Made by a program: the position numbers and the translations under genes. From the NCBI GenBank assembly GCA_018266075.1, contig JAFEBB010000044.1, positions 1-63,273 on the forward strand: a DNA stretch of 63,273 bases, written 5' to 3'. Shown here piece by piece: positions 7,947 to 16,126 of this stretch. The notes under the pieces were generated by a model. It did not search any database. It was not told the DNA's origin and saw nothing but the letters and a program-made list of their open reading frames with translations. The DNA comes from Deltaproteobacteria bacterium. GTDB lineage: Bacteria; Myxococcota; Myxococcia; Myxococcales; SZAS-1. Positions within the stretch are counted from its first letter, which is position 1. Each line of letters opens with the position of its first letter.

Positions 7947-9416
7947 CTACAGCGCGGTGACGAAGAGGCCCAGCGGCCAGAACGAGTAGTCGCTGGTGCC
8001 GTTGGCGAAGGCCATCACCTGGAACATCGCGTAGTCCTGGCTCGAGGCACCCGAGGGAACGTTGATGACCAGCGTGGCCGTGTCGCCGTTGTTCATGTTC
8101 ACGGAGCCGTTGAAGCCGCTGCTCTGGGTGAGCGTCTGGCCGTCGGAGGTGGTGAGCTTCCAGGTGGCGTTGAAGCTCGCCTGGACCGGATAGACCATCA
8201 CCATGAACCTCTGGCTCACCGCGCGCTGGGTGAAGGCGCTGAGGTTGTAGGTCACCGTCTGGCCGGCCTTGGTGGAGACGATGTTGTTGTGGTCCACGCT
8301 CACGCCGAAGAACGCGTAGCTCGGCGAGGGGATGCAGGGCGACTCACCGGTGGTCTCCGAGCGCGCCGCGGCCGAGTTCGACCAGATGCGCTGCACCATG
8401 AAGCCGCTCGAGTCGTGCATCATGCTGCCGATGCAGAGGTCGCCCACCTCGCCGGGCACGAAGCTCCAGGCGCTGGAGTAGTCCTCGATGGCGTAGCTGG
8501 AGGTGTCGGTGCCGAAGCCCGTGGTGGGGAAGGGATCCGTGGCCGCCTCCATGTACTCGTGCGAGGCCGCGACCGTCAGGTAGTCCTTCACGCTCATGCC
8601 CGGAGGCGTCTGGGTGCAGGTGGGGAGCACCGCGTACGAGACGTTCACCGCCGTGCCGCCCGCGGGCGTGTACGTGAAGTAGCTGTGGTAGCCGCCGAAG
8701 TCCTGGCAGCTCGTGCCGCCACCCTGGCCGAGGCTGATGGTGGTCGAGGACGGGTAGAAGATGGCGTAGAGCGGCTCGGTGACGGTGGTCGAGGTGCCGG
8801 GAATGGTCGCGCCCGGGGCGAGCAGCGTGCCGTCGTCGAGCTTGCCCTTGAGATACGCCTGGATCTGGTTGTCGCTGATGCTGGTGGGCGCCGTGTCGGT
8901 GAGGTGCACCTTGGCGATGTGCGTGCCCGCGCCCACCTGGTAGTCGGCGCCAACCGTGGTCAACCAGCTCGAGCCGACGACCCAGTCGCCGAACGCCTCG
9001 GCGTCCGACTGGTGGTCGTAGCCATTGAAGGTGATGGTCGAGAGCTGCAAGGCGCCCAGGGTGGGCGTGCCCGAGTTGTTCGGCACCTGCGGATAGGCCG
9101 CGTGCGAAGCGACCTGGAAGCCGCCCGTGCTCGAGGTGCCCGCGGTGGTCACGCCGGTGGTTCCGGTCGTGCCCGTGGTGGTCGACGACGCCGTGGTGCT
9201 CGAAGCCGTGGTCGACGACGCGGTCGTCGAGCCCGTGGTGGAGCCCGTCGAGCTCGTGCCCGTAGACGTCGTCTGACCCGTGGTCTGACCCGTGGTGCCC
9301 GTGGCGGCCGCGGCCGTCGTGCCACCGGTGCTGGTGCTGCTGCCCGAGTCCTTGCCGCCGCAGCCGATGAGGCTGAACCCAGCGACCGCCACCACTGCCA
9401 AGAGCATCCGCTTCAT
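7947..9416 (-). CDS. lipoprotein with HExxE metalloprotease-like motif
   Basis: 489 residues. Start ATG 9416 follows GAGG 6 bp upstream; a longer in-frame reading to 9491 lacks a site. Lipobox SLIGC (Cys19), then a Thr/Ser/Gly linker to about residue 95. The core includes ASHEYMEAATDPFP: His286-Glu287 and Glu290 in an HExxEAxTDP context, which I associate with a group of uncharacterised secreted zinc-protease-like bacterial proteins (HE-x-x-EA-x-TDP). Around it are conserved-looking features such as CQDFGGYHSYF and GDLCIGSMM. The last ~120 residues look like a beta-sandwich (WKLTTSDGQTL, ATLVINVPSG), possibly a pre-peptidase-type carboxyl domain. Proposed: surface-anchored peptidase; activity unproven. 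Confidence 0.75.
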   Translation of the reverse strand: MKRMLLAVVAVAGFSLIGCGGKDSGSSTSTGGTTAAAATGTTGQTTGQTTSTGTSSTGSTTGSTTASSTTASSTTASSTTTGTTGTTGVTTAGTSSTGGFQVASHAAYPQVPNNSGTPTLGALQLSTITFNGYDHQSDAEAFGDWVVGSSWLTTVGADYQVGAGTHIAKVHLTDTAPTSISDNQIQAYLKGKLDDGTLLAPGATIPGTSTTVTEPLYAIFYPSSTTISLGQGGGTSCQDFGGYHSYFTYTPAGGTAVNVSYAVLPTCTQTPPGMSVKDYLTVAASHEYMEAATDPFPTTGFGTDTSSYAIEDYSSAWSFVPGEVGDLCIGSMMHDSSGFMVQRIWSNSAAARSETTGESPCIPSPSYAFFGVSVDHNNIVSTKAGQTVTYNLSAFTQRAVSQRFMVMVYPVQASFNATWKLTTSDGQTLTQSSGFNGSVNMNNGDTATLVINVPSGASSQDYAMFQVMAFANGTSDYSFWPLGLFVTAL

Positions 9417-9765
9417 GCCGACCTCGTCCTTGCGTGAAGGGCGCCGCCCTTCGAATTGCGCGCCGCCCTGTGCAGGAGCGGTGCCGTCCACGGCCAGATC
9501 GCCCTGTAGGCGATTTGACCTGACTTTTTCAAGCGTCGTCCGAATCCCGGACAGTGAATTCCGTGGGCGTTACCGGGCTGGCGGTAGGCTATTGGCGCGA
9601 ATGGGGACGGTTTTTCCGAGTCGGACACGTTCGTTCCATCCTGGGTGAGCCCCGGCCGGGGAGTGGCTCTCTGGCTCGTCCGACCGGGCACTGGCCAGGA
9701 TCGTCCCAAAGCAGGGCACGTGCCTCGACCGCGCTGGAAGGCGCATACTCGGCGGCGGAGCGCAC
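9417..9765. other. divergent intergenic region with one hairpin
   Basis: About 350 bp between the divergent genes at 9416 (minus) and 9766 (plus); it should hold both promoters. The only structure seen is an inverted repeat ATCGCC (9498-9503) / GGCGAT (9509-9514) with a 5-bp loop, in the leader of the minus-strand gene. No coding sequence is supported. Confidence 0.5.
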
Positions 9766-10410
9766 GTGAGCTGGCGAGTCGACACCCTTCCTCTGCCGCT
9801 GCGGCCGCTGCTCTACGCCTTCGGGGTGGTCGCGGCTGCGGGGCTCGCGCTGGTCTGGGGGCTGCTCAAGCTGACGGTGCGCGTGCGCAACGTGGGCGAG
9901 GTCCCCGCCGATCAGAATGCAGCGACCATCGAGTGCGCCTGGCACGAAGCGCTCTTGCCGTACTTCATCGCGCGGATGCCGTACCCGAGGCCGTACGTGT
10001 GGATGAACCATCCGGCGCTGTACATGAAGGGCATCCACGTCTTCCTGGGGTGGATGGGCGTGGGCGAGCTGGTGCTGGGCTCCTCGGGACACGGCGGGCG
10101 CGCGGCCCTGGCGGCGCTGGGCCCCAAGGTGCAGGCCGGCCAGTCCACGTTTTTGAATCCCGACGGGCCCCATGGCCCGGCGCACGTCGTCCGCGATGGC
10201 GTGCTCGACTTGTCGATTGCGACGGGCGCGCCGGTGCTCGCGCTTCGGCTGACGTGTTCGGGCGCGATTCGCATTCCCACCTGGGATCGCAAGGTCATCC
10301 CGCTGCCGTTCAGCCGCATCGACGTGCACCACGCGCCGCTTCGCGTGGTCACCGCAGCGGATCGCGAGGCCGCACGCGCCGCCATCGCCAGCGACCTCGG
10401 GCTGCCCTGA
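9766..10410 (+). CDS. DUF374-type lysophospholipid acyltransferase-like protein
   Basis: 214 residues from GTG 9766. One amino-terminal membrane segment (about 14-36, LLYAFGVVAAAGLALVWGLL) is followed by a domain with the features of DUF374 proteins: an early CAWHEALLPYF motif (the H-E replaces the HxxxxD of classical acyltransferases), then NPDGPHGPAHVVRDGVLDLS and GAPVLALRL, corresponding to the family's DGPxGP...K/D-G...ATGAP block. DUF374 belongs to the lysophospholipid acyltransferase clan and is thought to act on lipid A or phospholipids at the inner membrane. Substrate not predictable. Stands alone between divergent and convergent neighbours. Confidence 0.82.
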   Translation: MSWRVDTLPLPLRPLLYAFGVVAAAGLALVWGLLKLTVRVRNVGEVPADQNAATIECAWHEALLPYFIARMPYPRPYVWMNHPALYMKGIHVFLGWMGVGELVLGSSGHGGRAALAALGPKVQAGQSTFLNPDGPHGPAHVVRDGVLDLSIATGAPVLALRLTCSGAIRIPTWDRKVIPLPFSRIDVHHAPLRVVTAADREAARAAIASDLGLP

Positions 10411-10935
10411 TCACTTCGCGGGCGTCGCCTCGCGGTGGATCGACGCCAGGATGCCCGCGCAGTGCTCGCGCGCAATGGCCTGATCCTCCGGCTTGCCTGG
10501 CGTCAGCAGCGACAACACCACGAGCGCGTCCTGGTCGTGCAGCGCGTAGATCTCGCCGTGCGGCAAGCCCAGCGCGAGCCCGACTTTGACGAGCGGGTTG
10601 TCGGAGCTCAGGTGCGCCACGAACTTCCGTCCCAGGAAGACGCCCAGCGGTGTCTGCAGCGTGGCCGGCGCGATGTCGCTCGCGTGGTACTCCTCGACGA
10701 TGCCGTCGAAGAAGCCGGTGGGGTCCGTGATGCCGGGGAAGACCTGGGCGATGCACGCCACGTCGTCGGCGAAGGCGCTGAAGACGACGTGGTCGAAGCC
10801 CTTCTTGTGTTCGAGCTCGCCGTCCCAGCCGCCGTGGAGCGTGAAGCCGTAGCCCGCCGCGCTGAACGGCTTCGGCGCGCGCTTGCAGCCTCCCAAGGCC
10901 ACCAGCACCGTGAGAAGCACCCATCGCTTCATCAT
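10411..10935 (-). CDS. small lipoprotein, unknown function
   Basis: 174 residues. Start ATG 10935 overlaps the stop of the upstream DUF2378 gene (ATGATGA; 4 bp), indicating coupled translation. Lipobox LGGC (Cys17). The rest is a single ~150-residue alpha/beta domain (YGFTLHGGWDGEL, PTGFFDGIVEEY, EIYALHDQDALVVLSLL) that could be a PsbP/DcrB-like fold, since such proteins start with a hydrophobic-polar GF-x-x-P/H-x-GW pattern. No catalytic motif is evident. Anchored in the membrane facing the periplasm. Convergent with the DUF374 gene, touching it end to end. Confidence 0.75.
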   Translation of the reverse strand: MMKRWVLLTVLVALGGCKRAPKPFSAAGYGFTLHGGWDGELEHKKGFDHVVFSAFADDVACIAQVFPGITDPTGFFDGIVEEYHASDIAPATLQTPLGVFLGRKFVAHLSSDNPLVKVGLALGLPHGEIYALHDQDALVVLSLLTPGKPEDQAIAREHCAGILASIHREATPAK

Positions 10936-11483
10936 GCCGTCCACCTGACGCTGAAGGTCGCGGCCATCTGCTCGCGCCGCGCCAGCTCCACCGAGAGGTT
11001 CGCGGCGCCCACCGCACGCAGGCCGCCGTCGAGCACGCCGCGGTAGAAGCCGGGGAACTGCACGAAGCCGAAGTCGATCTCGAAGTGCGAGCTCGCGAGC
11101 TCTCGCAGGTTGGCGGTGGTGTAGTTGTTCGCGTTGCGGAAGCTGCGCGTGAGCCGATCCAGCGTGCGGCGCGGGCCGATGAGCTTGAGCAGCGAGAGCT
11201 GGGCGCGGCCGATGAGCGTGCGCTCGAAGCCGCGGATGAAGGCCTGGCCCATCTGGAAGTAGCGCTCGTCCTCGGCGGCCGCGGGGAAGTGGATCTCGCC
11301 GAGCGACTTGAGCAGCTGCATGTAGAGCTCGAGCGGGTACGCGGCGCGCGGCGGCTGCTCCGGCTCGATCCCCAGCTTCACCAGCGCTTCGCGCGCGCCC
11401 GGCTTCCACGGCGGCCCGAAGGCGCGCAAGAGCGCCTCGACCGAAGCCCCGAACACCACGCGCTCGTCATGGCCCCCAGCCAT
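10932..11483 (-). CDS. DUF2378 family protein (myxobacterial paralogue family)
   Basis: 183 residues, soluble. It opens with the family's typical pattern (VVFGASVEALLRAF...REALVKLGIEP), continues with YPLELYMQLLKSL and the block FQMGQAFIRGFERTLIG, and ends with a domain where such proteins have small-molecule-binding-like V4R/heme-NO features (FEIDFGFVQFPGFYRGVLDGGLRAVG). DUF2378 (TIGR02265) is known as a paralogous family expanded in Myxococcus and relatives, with no established biochemical role. It is followed directly by a lipoprotein gene with a 4-bp overlap. It is also the best single taxonomic marker in this window. Confidence 0.85.
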   Translation of the reverse strand: MAGGHDERVVFGASVEALLRAFGPPWKPGAREALVKLGIEPEQPPRAAYPLELYMQLLKSLGEIHFPAAAEDERYFQMGQAFIRGFERTLIGRAQLSLLKLIGPRRTLDRLTRSFRNANNYTTANLRELASSHFEIDFGFVQFPGFYRGVLDGGLRAVGAANLSVELARREQMAATFSVRWTA

Positions 11484-11492
11484 GGGCGCATC

Positions 11493-12023
11493 CTATCCCG
11501 ACCCGGCGTGCGAGCCGGGCGGAGGAAGCGTGCGAAGCAGCGCGCCGGAGCCGTCGTACTCGGCCTGGCACGCCGACGGGTTCTGGTTCTTGGTCCCCGC
11601 CGTAACCATGAAGGGCTCCGGGCCCGGGCCCACGGCAGCCACGTAGGTCTTGGCCACGTCGTCGCACGTCGGCGCGCCCGCGCCGGGCCGCACCTGGCAG
11701 ATCACCATGCGCTCGCCGCCCTTGGGCATGCCGCCGTCCACGAGCTCGGAGACGATGTCCGAGAAGTCGTTCGGGTCGAAGACCATGGCCTGCGCGCAGC
11801 CGAGCTTGACCAGCTCGGGCGTGCCGGGCGCGTTCATGCCCTTGCTCAGCACCTTCCCGCCCTTGCTCGCGACGCTGACGATCTTCTTGCCCGTGTCGCT
11901 GCGCGCGAAGATCACCAGGCCGACCGCGGCCGCGCCGACGACCAGCAGCATCAGCCCGCCCACGATGATGAGCGCGATGAGGCAGCCGTTGGACTTCTTC
12001 TCCTGGGCGGGCGCGGGGTTCAT
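11493..12023 (-). CDS. single-pass membrane protein, unknown
   Basis: 176 residues. A short charged head (PAPAQEKKSNG) precedes one strong membrane segment (about 14-41, rich in Ile/Leu/Val/Ala). The ~135-residue tail has three well-separated cysteines (LGCAQAMVF, VICQVRP, TCDDVAK) plus one near the end (SACQAEYDGSG), probably disulfide-bonded in the periplasm. This layout (membrane anchor followed by a small Cys-containing domain) is common in myxobacteria; the family is not recognised. Same strand as, and 12 bp downstream of, the transporter gene; it may be part of that operon. Confidence 0.65.
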   Translation of the reverse strand: MNPAPAQEKKSNGCLIALIIVGGLMLLVVGAAAVGLVIFARSDTGKKIVSVASKGGKVLSKGMNAPGTPELVKLGCAQAMVFDPNDFSDIVSELVDGGMPKGGERMVICQVRPGAGAPTCDDVAKTYVAAVGPGPEPFMVTAGTKNQNPSACQAEYDGSGALLRTLPPPGSHAGSG

Positions 12024-12035
12024 GCCCGCGCTCTA

Positions 12036-12887
12036 TCACGCGTGGGCGTGCGTGCGCCGCGTGGATCGCCGGTAGCCCGTGGAGAACACGAACACGAGGA
12101 TGAACTGCACGAGGAAGTAGGTCATCACCGACGACGCGACGGTGGTGCGCGGGTAGCTGGCTGCGATGGTCATGCAGAAGCCGATGTTGCGCAGCGCGGT
12201 GGCCACCGAGAGCGTGTGCCGGTTCTCGAGGGGGTCGCCGCCCAGCAGCCAGCCCGCGGCCAGCGACGCGAAGACGATGAGCATCATGGCCAGGATTCCC
12301 CGCGAGCCCTGGATGGCGCCCACGGCGCGCACGAGCGAGGGCGCGAGCATCACCAGCAGCGCCACCACGGCGGCGAACACGAGGATCGCCAGTGGACGCT
12401 TCAGCGTCTGGGACAGGGCCGGCGCGCGCTGCGCGAGCACCAGGCCGATGATCAGCGGCAGCAGCTGAAACACGAGCAGCTTCGTCACGAACAGCCCCAT
12501 GGGGACGTGCGCCTCGCCGGCGTGCGGCAACAGGAGCTGAGCGGTGATCGGAATGGTCACCACCGAGAGCAGCGGGAGCACGAAGGTCAGATCGACGGCG
12601 AGGTCCTCGTTGCCGCCTGCGGCTTTCCCCGCCGTGCGCGCGACGAAGGGAACGCCTGGCGCGATCGCCATCCACAAGATGCCCACGCCGATGAACGTCT
12701 CGAGCTGGAGCCCGTGCACCACGAGGTACCCGACCAGTGGCACCACCACGAAGTTCGCCAGGCAGGTGCGGGCGAGCATCCGCCAGTCCCGGAGTGTGGC
12801 CATCAGGGTCTTCGCGTTGGCGTGGAGGCCCGCGTCGAGCATCAACGACACCAGGGCGATGATCGCCACCAGCTTGACGGCGATCAT
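12036..12887 (-). CDS. bile acid:sodium symporter (BASS)-family transporter
   Basis: 283 residues with about eight to nine hydrophobic segments and almost no loops. Family features: early DAGLHANA, the conserved ...GILWMAIAPGVPFVARTAGKAAGGNEDLAVDLTF region at about 70-100 where BASS proteins bind sodium, and a late ...SVATALRNIGF segment (about 235-245), the equivalent of the second crossover (ATxxRNxxxA). The solute is unknown; members carry bile acids, pantoate, pyruvate or other organic anions. Start ATG 12887 overlaps the stop of the transglutaminase-like gene by 4 bp (ATGA), so expression is coupled to it. Confidence 0.82.
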   Translation of the reverse strand: MIAVKLVAIIALVSLMLDAGLHANAKTLMATLRDWRMLARTCLANFVVVPLVGYLVVHGLQLETFIGVGILWMAIAPGVPFVARTAGKAAGGNEDLAVDLTFVLPLLSVVTIPITAQLLLPHAGEAHVPMGLFVTKLLVFQLLPLIIGLVLAQRAPALSQTLKRPLAILVFAAVVALLVMLAPSLVRAVGAIQGSRGILAMMLIVFASLAAGWLLGGDPLENRHTLSVATALRNIGFCMTIAASYPRTTVASSVMTYFLVQFILVFVFSTGYRRSTRRTHAHA

Positions 12888-13957
12888 GGCGGGTCCTCCT
12901 CGACCTTCGGCTGTGGCGCGCGGTGCATCTTGTCGGGCAGGCACTCGGGCTCGGTGGCGGCGGCCGAGCGCGCGGCGAGCGTGCGCACCAGGTCCATGTC
13001 GATGAACGGGTTGGCGGTGGGCAGCTTCACCGGCGAGCCGCGCGGGATCTTCATGGAGCTCGGGTGGTACCCCGCCGACGCGCCGGTCCACTCGCCGCGA
13101 TCGGTGCGGATAAAGCCGTAGTTGTCGAGCTCGAGCTCGTAGGTGAGCACCATCGGCGCGCAGACGAGCTTCTTGTCGGTGGCGGTGACCTTCGGCTCGG
13201 TGAAGTAGCGGACCACGTTCAGCGTGGTGGTGATCTCCAGCCGGTTGCCGATGCGCTTGGTCTTGAGGGAGTAGGACGCGACGGGCTTGTTGTAGATCTC
13301 GCCGTGCTTGCCGATGTCGATGTAGAGGCCCTGGCTCAAGCGGCCCATGACGTTGGTGAGCGCGATGTGGAAGAGCGCCGGCGTGAGGTCGGAGTCGCTG
13401 CGCGCGTTCACGAAGGCGTCGCGGCCGAGCACGTCCACGCGCTGGCCGGTCATGTCTCCCATGTAGATGGCGCCGAGCAGGCCCTGCACGTCGCCCGACG
13501 CGAAGCACACGCCGTCGTGCAGCACCGGAAAGCGCGGCTCGGGCTCGAGCACCGAGGCGATCGCATAGCCGTCGCATTGGCCGCCCCAGTCCACGTTTGC
13601 CGGGTGGCTGCGGATCTCCCAGTCCAAGCCTTGCGACGCGTGCCCGGTCACCAGGTCCATCTTCTCGATCGGCGACGGCTCGTTCGGCGAGATCCACCGA
13701 CGCGTGAGCCCGCCGCGCTTGTACGGCCACCAGTAGGCGTTCCACGGTTGCTTCTGCGGGCTGCCGGAGTCGGGGAGGGCGTCGGCGGCGATGATGAGGT
13801 CCACCCACCGGCCCGAGTCGTACGCCTCGTCGCCGATGATGTGGATGCGCGGCAGGCCGAAGTGTGCGTCCTCGGCGGCCCGCTCGAGCTGGGGTGGGGC
13901 GGGCAGCGCCGCAACGAGGAACAGACCGACCGCGAGGTGAGGCTTCAGAGAACGCAC
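12884..13957 (-). CDS. secreted transglutaminase-elicitor-like protein
   Basis: 357 residues. Start GTG 13957 gives a signal peptide (RSLKPHLAVGLFLVAALPAP); an upstream GTG at 13975 is possible. The mature part shows WNAYWWPYKRGGLTRRW, SPIEKMDL and then WGGQCDGYAIASVLEPEP with Cys128, followed by a second half with VCFASGDVQGLLGAIYMGD. This order (W-P-x-Y...RW...SP-x-EK...W-G-x-C-x-G/A-W/Y-A...LEPEP) matches, from memory, the TGase_elicitor family named after the Phytophthora GP42 transglutaminase, in which the Cys is the nucleophile. Expected to act outside the cytoplasm, perhaps on peptide or peptidoglycan amines. The translational coupling with a BASS transporter is unusual. Confidence 0.68.
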   Translation of the reverse strand: MRSLKPHLAVGLFLVAALPAPPQLERAAEDAHFGLPRIHIIGDEAYDSGRWVDLIIAADALPDSGSPQKQPWNAYWWPYKRGGLTRRWISPNEPSPIEKMDLVTGHASQGLDWEIRSHPANVDWGGQCDGYAIASVLEPEPRFPVLHDGVCFASGDVQGLLGAIYMGDMTGQRVDVLGRDAFVNARSDSDLTPALFHIALTNVMGRLSQGLYIDIGKHGEIYNKPVASYSLKTKRIGNRLEITTTLNVVRYFTEPKVTATDKKLVCAPMVLTYELELDNYGFIRTDRGEWTGASAGYHPSSMKIPRGSPVKLPTANPFIDMDLVRTLAARSAAATEPECLPDKMHRAPQPKVEEDPP

Positions 13958-14079
13958 GGCGCCGTCGCACCCCACGGTGGGAAAATCGTTTCCACGCGAG
14001 GGCGTGCCGTTCCGCTTCGCCGCGGAGGTCCCGCCTCGCGGAGATGGGTTGTGCAAGGCCGGGGCCGGGGCGCTGTTGG

Positions 14080-15084
14080 CTACTTGGAGCTTTCGAGCAG
14101 CTCGAGCAGCGCGTCGGTGAGCGCGGCCATGCGCGGGTAGTCGAGCGCGTCGGCCGTGTCGGTGGGGTCGTGGTAGCGCGTGGTGCGGAACTCGCCGGTG
14201 TCGGTGAGGAAGATCGCAGGCACCTTGGCTTGCCAGAACGGCGCGTGGTCGCTGCGCCAGATGTCGGGGAACTTCTCGGCGATCGCGCGCGGCGGCTCGA
14301 AGAGCTCCATCGCCAGCTCCGGCGCCACCTTCTCTCGCGCGCGTTTCAGCGCCTGCACGGACGCGTCCGCGTCGGTGATGGCGATGACGGAGAGGAAGTC
14401 GCCCGTGTCCGGCGCGAGCCACGAGAGCGGCGGCGGATAGGTCTGCGAGTGCGGCCGCTGGTCGAACGCGCCCACCATGTCCATCACGATGGCGACGCGA
14501 ATTCGCGCGCGCTCCTCGGGTTTCAGCATCTCCACGAAGGTGTTGCTGCCGTGCAACCCGTTCTCTTCCTCGTTGAAGAAGCAGAGCTCCACGTGGCTCG
14601 CGGCCTCGGGCGAGAGCAGCCGCGCGAGCTCGAGCAATACGGCCACGCCGCTGCCGTCGTCATCGGCGCCGGGAGATTTCGACACCGCATCGAGATGCGC
14701 AGCGATGACCGTGATCGGCCCATCCGCGAGGTGCTTCGTGGCGATGAGGTTGTTCGAGCGCGAGGCGAGCTTCGGATCCGTGTTCCCGGCGTGGGACGTG
14801 TGCTGCACGGCCTGGCTCTCCACGCTCCAACCCAGCGCCTGCAGCTTCTGCGCGAGCCGCGACTGCGTCTCGAAGTTCGCCGGCGACTGGGTGAGCTTCA
14901 CCGCACGGAACCAGGGCAGCGCCGCGACCTGAAACTGCAGCTCGTTCGCCGACGCACGCCGTGTGACCGGGGCGCCCATCGACGCAGCCCACAGGCGCGG
15001 CCGCCAAAGCCCCAACACCACCGCGACGAACGCGGCGGTGAGCAGCAGCAGGGCAATGGCGACACGCTTGATCCAGCGAAGCAT
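14080..15084 (-). CDS. M28 family zinc aminopeptidase
   Basis: 334 residues with an amino-terminal membrane anchor or signal (about 8-27). The M28 zinc site is complete: His130 and Asp132 in AAHLDAVSKS, Asp141-143 in GADDDGSG, Glu172/173 in FFNEEENGLHGS (general base plus ligand), Asp202 in VMDMVGAFD, and a late His in YHDPTDTAD. These metal-binding positions define the co-catalytic di-zinc centre of aminopeptidases such as those of Aeromonas and Streptomyces. Probably a periplasmic or membrane-tethered exopeptidase for peptide scavenging. It is 14 bp from the SDR gene upstream on the same strand. Confidence 0.9.
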   Translation of the reverse strand: MLRWIKRVAIALLLLTAAFVAVVLGLWRPRLWAASMGAPVTRRASANELQFQVAALPWFRAVKLTQSPANFETQSRLAQKLQALGWSVESQAVQHTSHAGNTDPKLASRSNNLIATKHLADGPITVIAAHLDAVSKSPGADDDGSGVAVLLELARLLSPEAASHVELCFFNEEENGLHGSNTFVEMLKPEERARIRVAIVMDMVGAFDQRPHSQTYPPPLSWLAPDTGDFLSVIAITDADASVQALKRAREKVAPELAMELFEPPRAIAEKFPDIWRSDHAPFWQAKVPAIFLTDTGEFRTTRYHDPTDTADALDYPRMAALTDALLELLESSK

Positions 15085-15098
15085 CGCCGGAAGCTACA

Positions 15099-15953
15099 TC
15101 AAGCCACGCGCGCTTCGGCGCCGGTCGAGAGCTTCTCGAGAAGCTCGACGACCTTGGCGCGCACCGGCTCCTCGTTCGACTGCTTGGGCAGCGGCGTGGG
15201 CTGGCCCTTCTGCATGTAGCTGCCGCTGGGCACGTCGTCGAAGCAGGCCACGCCGAAGCGGCGCACGGCCTCCTCGAGCGTGCACGCGAAGCCAATGGCC
15301 CGCATGATCGGCCCGCCGATCATCTGCGCAATCTTGGGCTGCCCGCCGCCGAAGCGCGTTCCCATGATGATGCCCGGGTGCACGGAGACGGCCGTCACGC
15401 CGTCGCCCGCGTACCGCTTGGCCTGCTCCACGGTCATCATCACCGAGGCGTGCTTGGCCGCGGCGTAGGTGCCGAAGGTCGAGAACTTCTTCGGCTCCAC
15501 GAGGCTGTCCACCTCCACCGGGAAGCGGTCGAGGAAGCCGGTGGCCACGTTCACCACGCGGCCCTTGGCAGCGGCGATCGCAGGATGCAACAGCTTCTCG
15601 AGTTGGTACGCGCCCACGGTATTCAGCGCGAAGGTCGACTCGATGCCGTCCGCCGTCTTCACCATGTTCTTGAAGTTGCCGCCCGCGTTGTTGAGCAGCA
15701 CGTCGATCTTCTGCGTCTTCGCGAGGACCGCGTTCGCCAGCGCCTGCACGCCCGCGCGCGTGGACACGTCGCCGAGGATGACCTCCGCGTCACCGCCCGC
15801 GGCCTTGGCGGCGGAGACGGTCTCGTTGGCGCGCGCGCTGTCGCGGCCGATGACGTAGACCTTGGCGCCCTGCTTGGCGAACTCGATCGCAGCCGCCTGA
15901 CCCAAGCCGCTGGTTGCGCCGGTGATGACGACGACCTTGCCCTTGCAGTTCAT
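15099..15953 (-). CDS. short-chain dehydrogenase/reductase (SDR)
   Basis: 284 residues. Start ATG 15953 has GGAGGG just upstream; a longer in-frame reading to 16058 is not supported. The NAD(P)-binding motif TGATSGLG is at residues 11-18, NNAGG follows around 88-92, and the catalytic pair is in TYAAAKHASV (YxxxK). The sequence around DRFPVEVDSL and HPGIIMGTRFGG resembles the retinol dehydrogenase/WW-domain oxidoreductase-like branch rather than fatty-acid reductases. Substrate unknown. The terminus VRAKVVELLEKL is a typical SDR end. It is upstream of, and close to, the M28 peptidase gene. Confidence 0.87.
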   Translation of the reverse strand: MNCKGKVVVITGATSGLGQAAAIEFAKQGAKVYVIGRDSARANETVSAAKAAGGDAEVILGDVSTRAGVQALANAVLAKTQKIDVLLNNAGGNFKNMVKTADGIESTFALNTVGAYQLEKLLHPAIAAAKGRVVNVATGFLDRFPVEVDSLVEPKKFSTFGTYAAAKHASVMMTVEQAKRYAGDGVTAVSVHPGIIMGTRFGGGQPKIAQMIGGPIMRAIGFACTLEEAVRRFGVACFDDVPSGSYMQKGQPTPLPKQSNEEPVRAKVVELLEKLSTGAEARVA

Positions 15954-16126
15954 GGTTCCCTCCCGCGAGGAAGCTTCGAGGCCGAAATCATGCACCAGCA
16001 CCCGCGCGGAAGCGTGAGGGAATGATGAAGAAGTGCAAGGTCGGCCCATGAACGCCACGCGTTCGGACTTGCGCGAGCCGTTCCCGGGTGGTCGGATCGT
16101 CGCGCACCGGAAAAAGGGGACACGCC

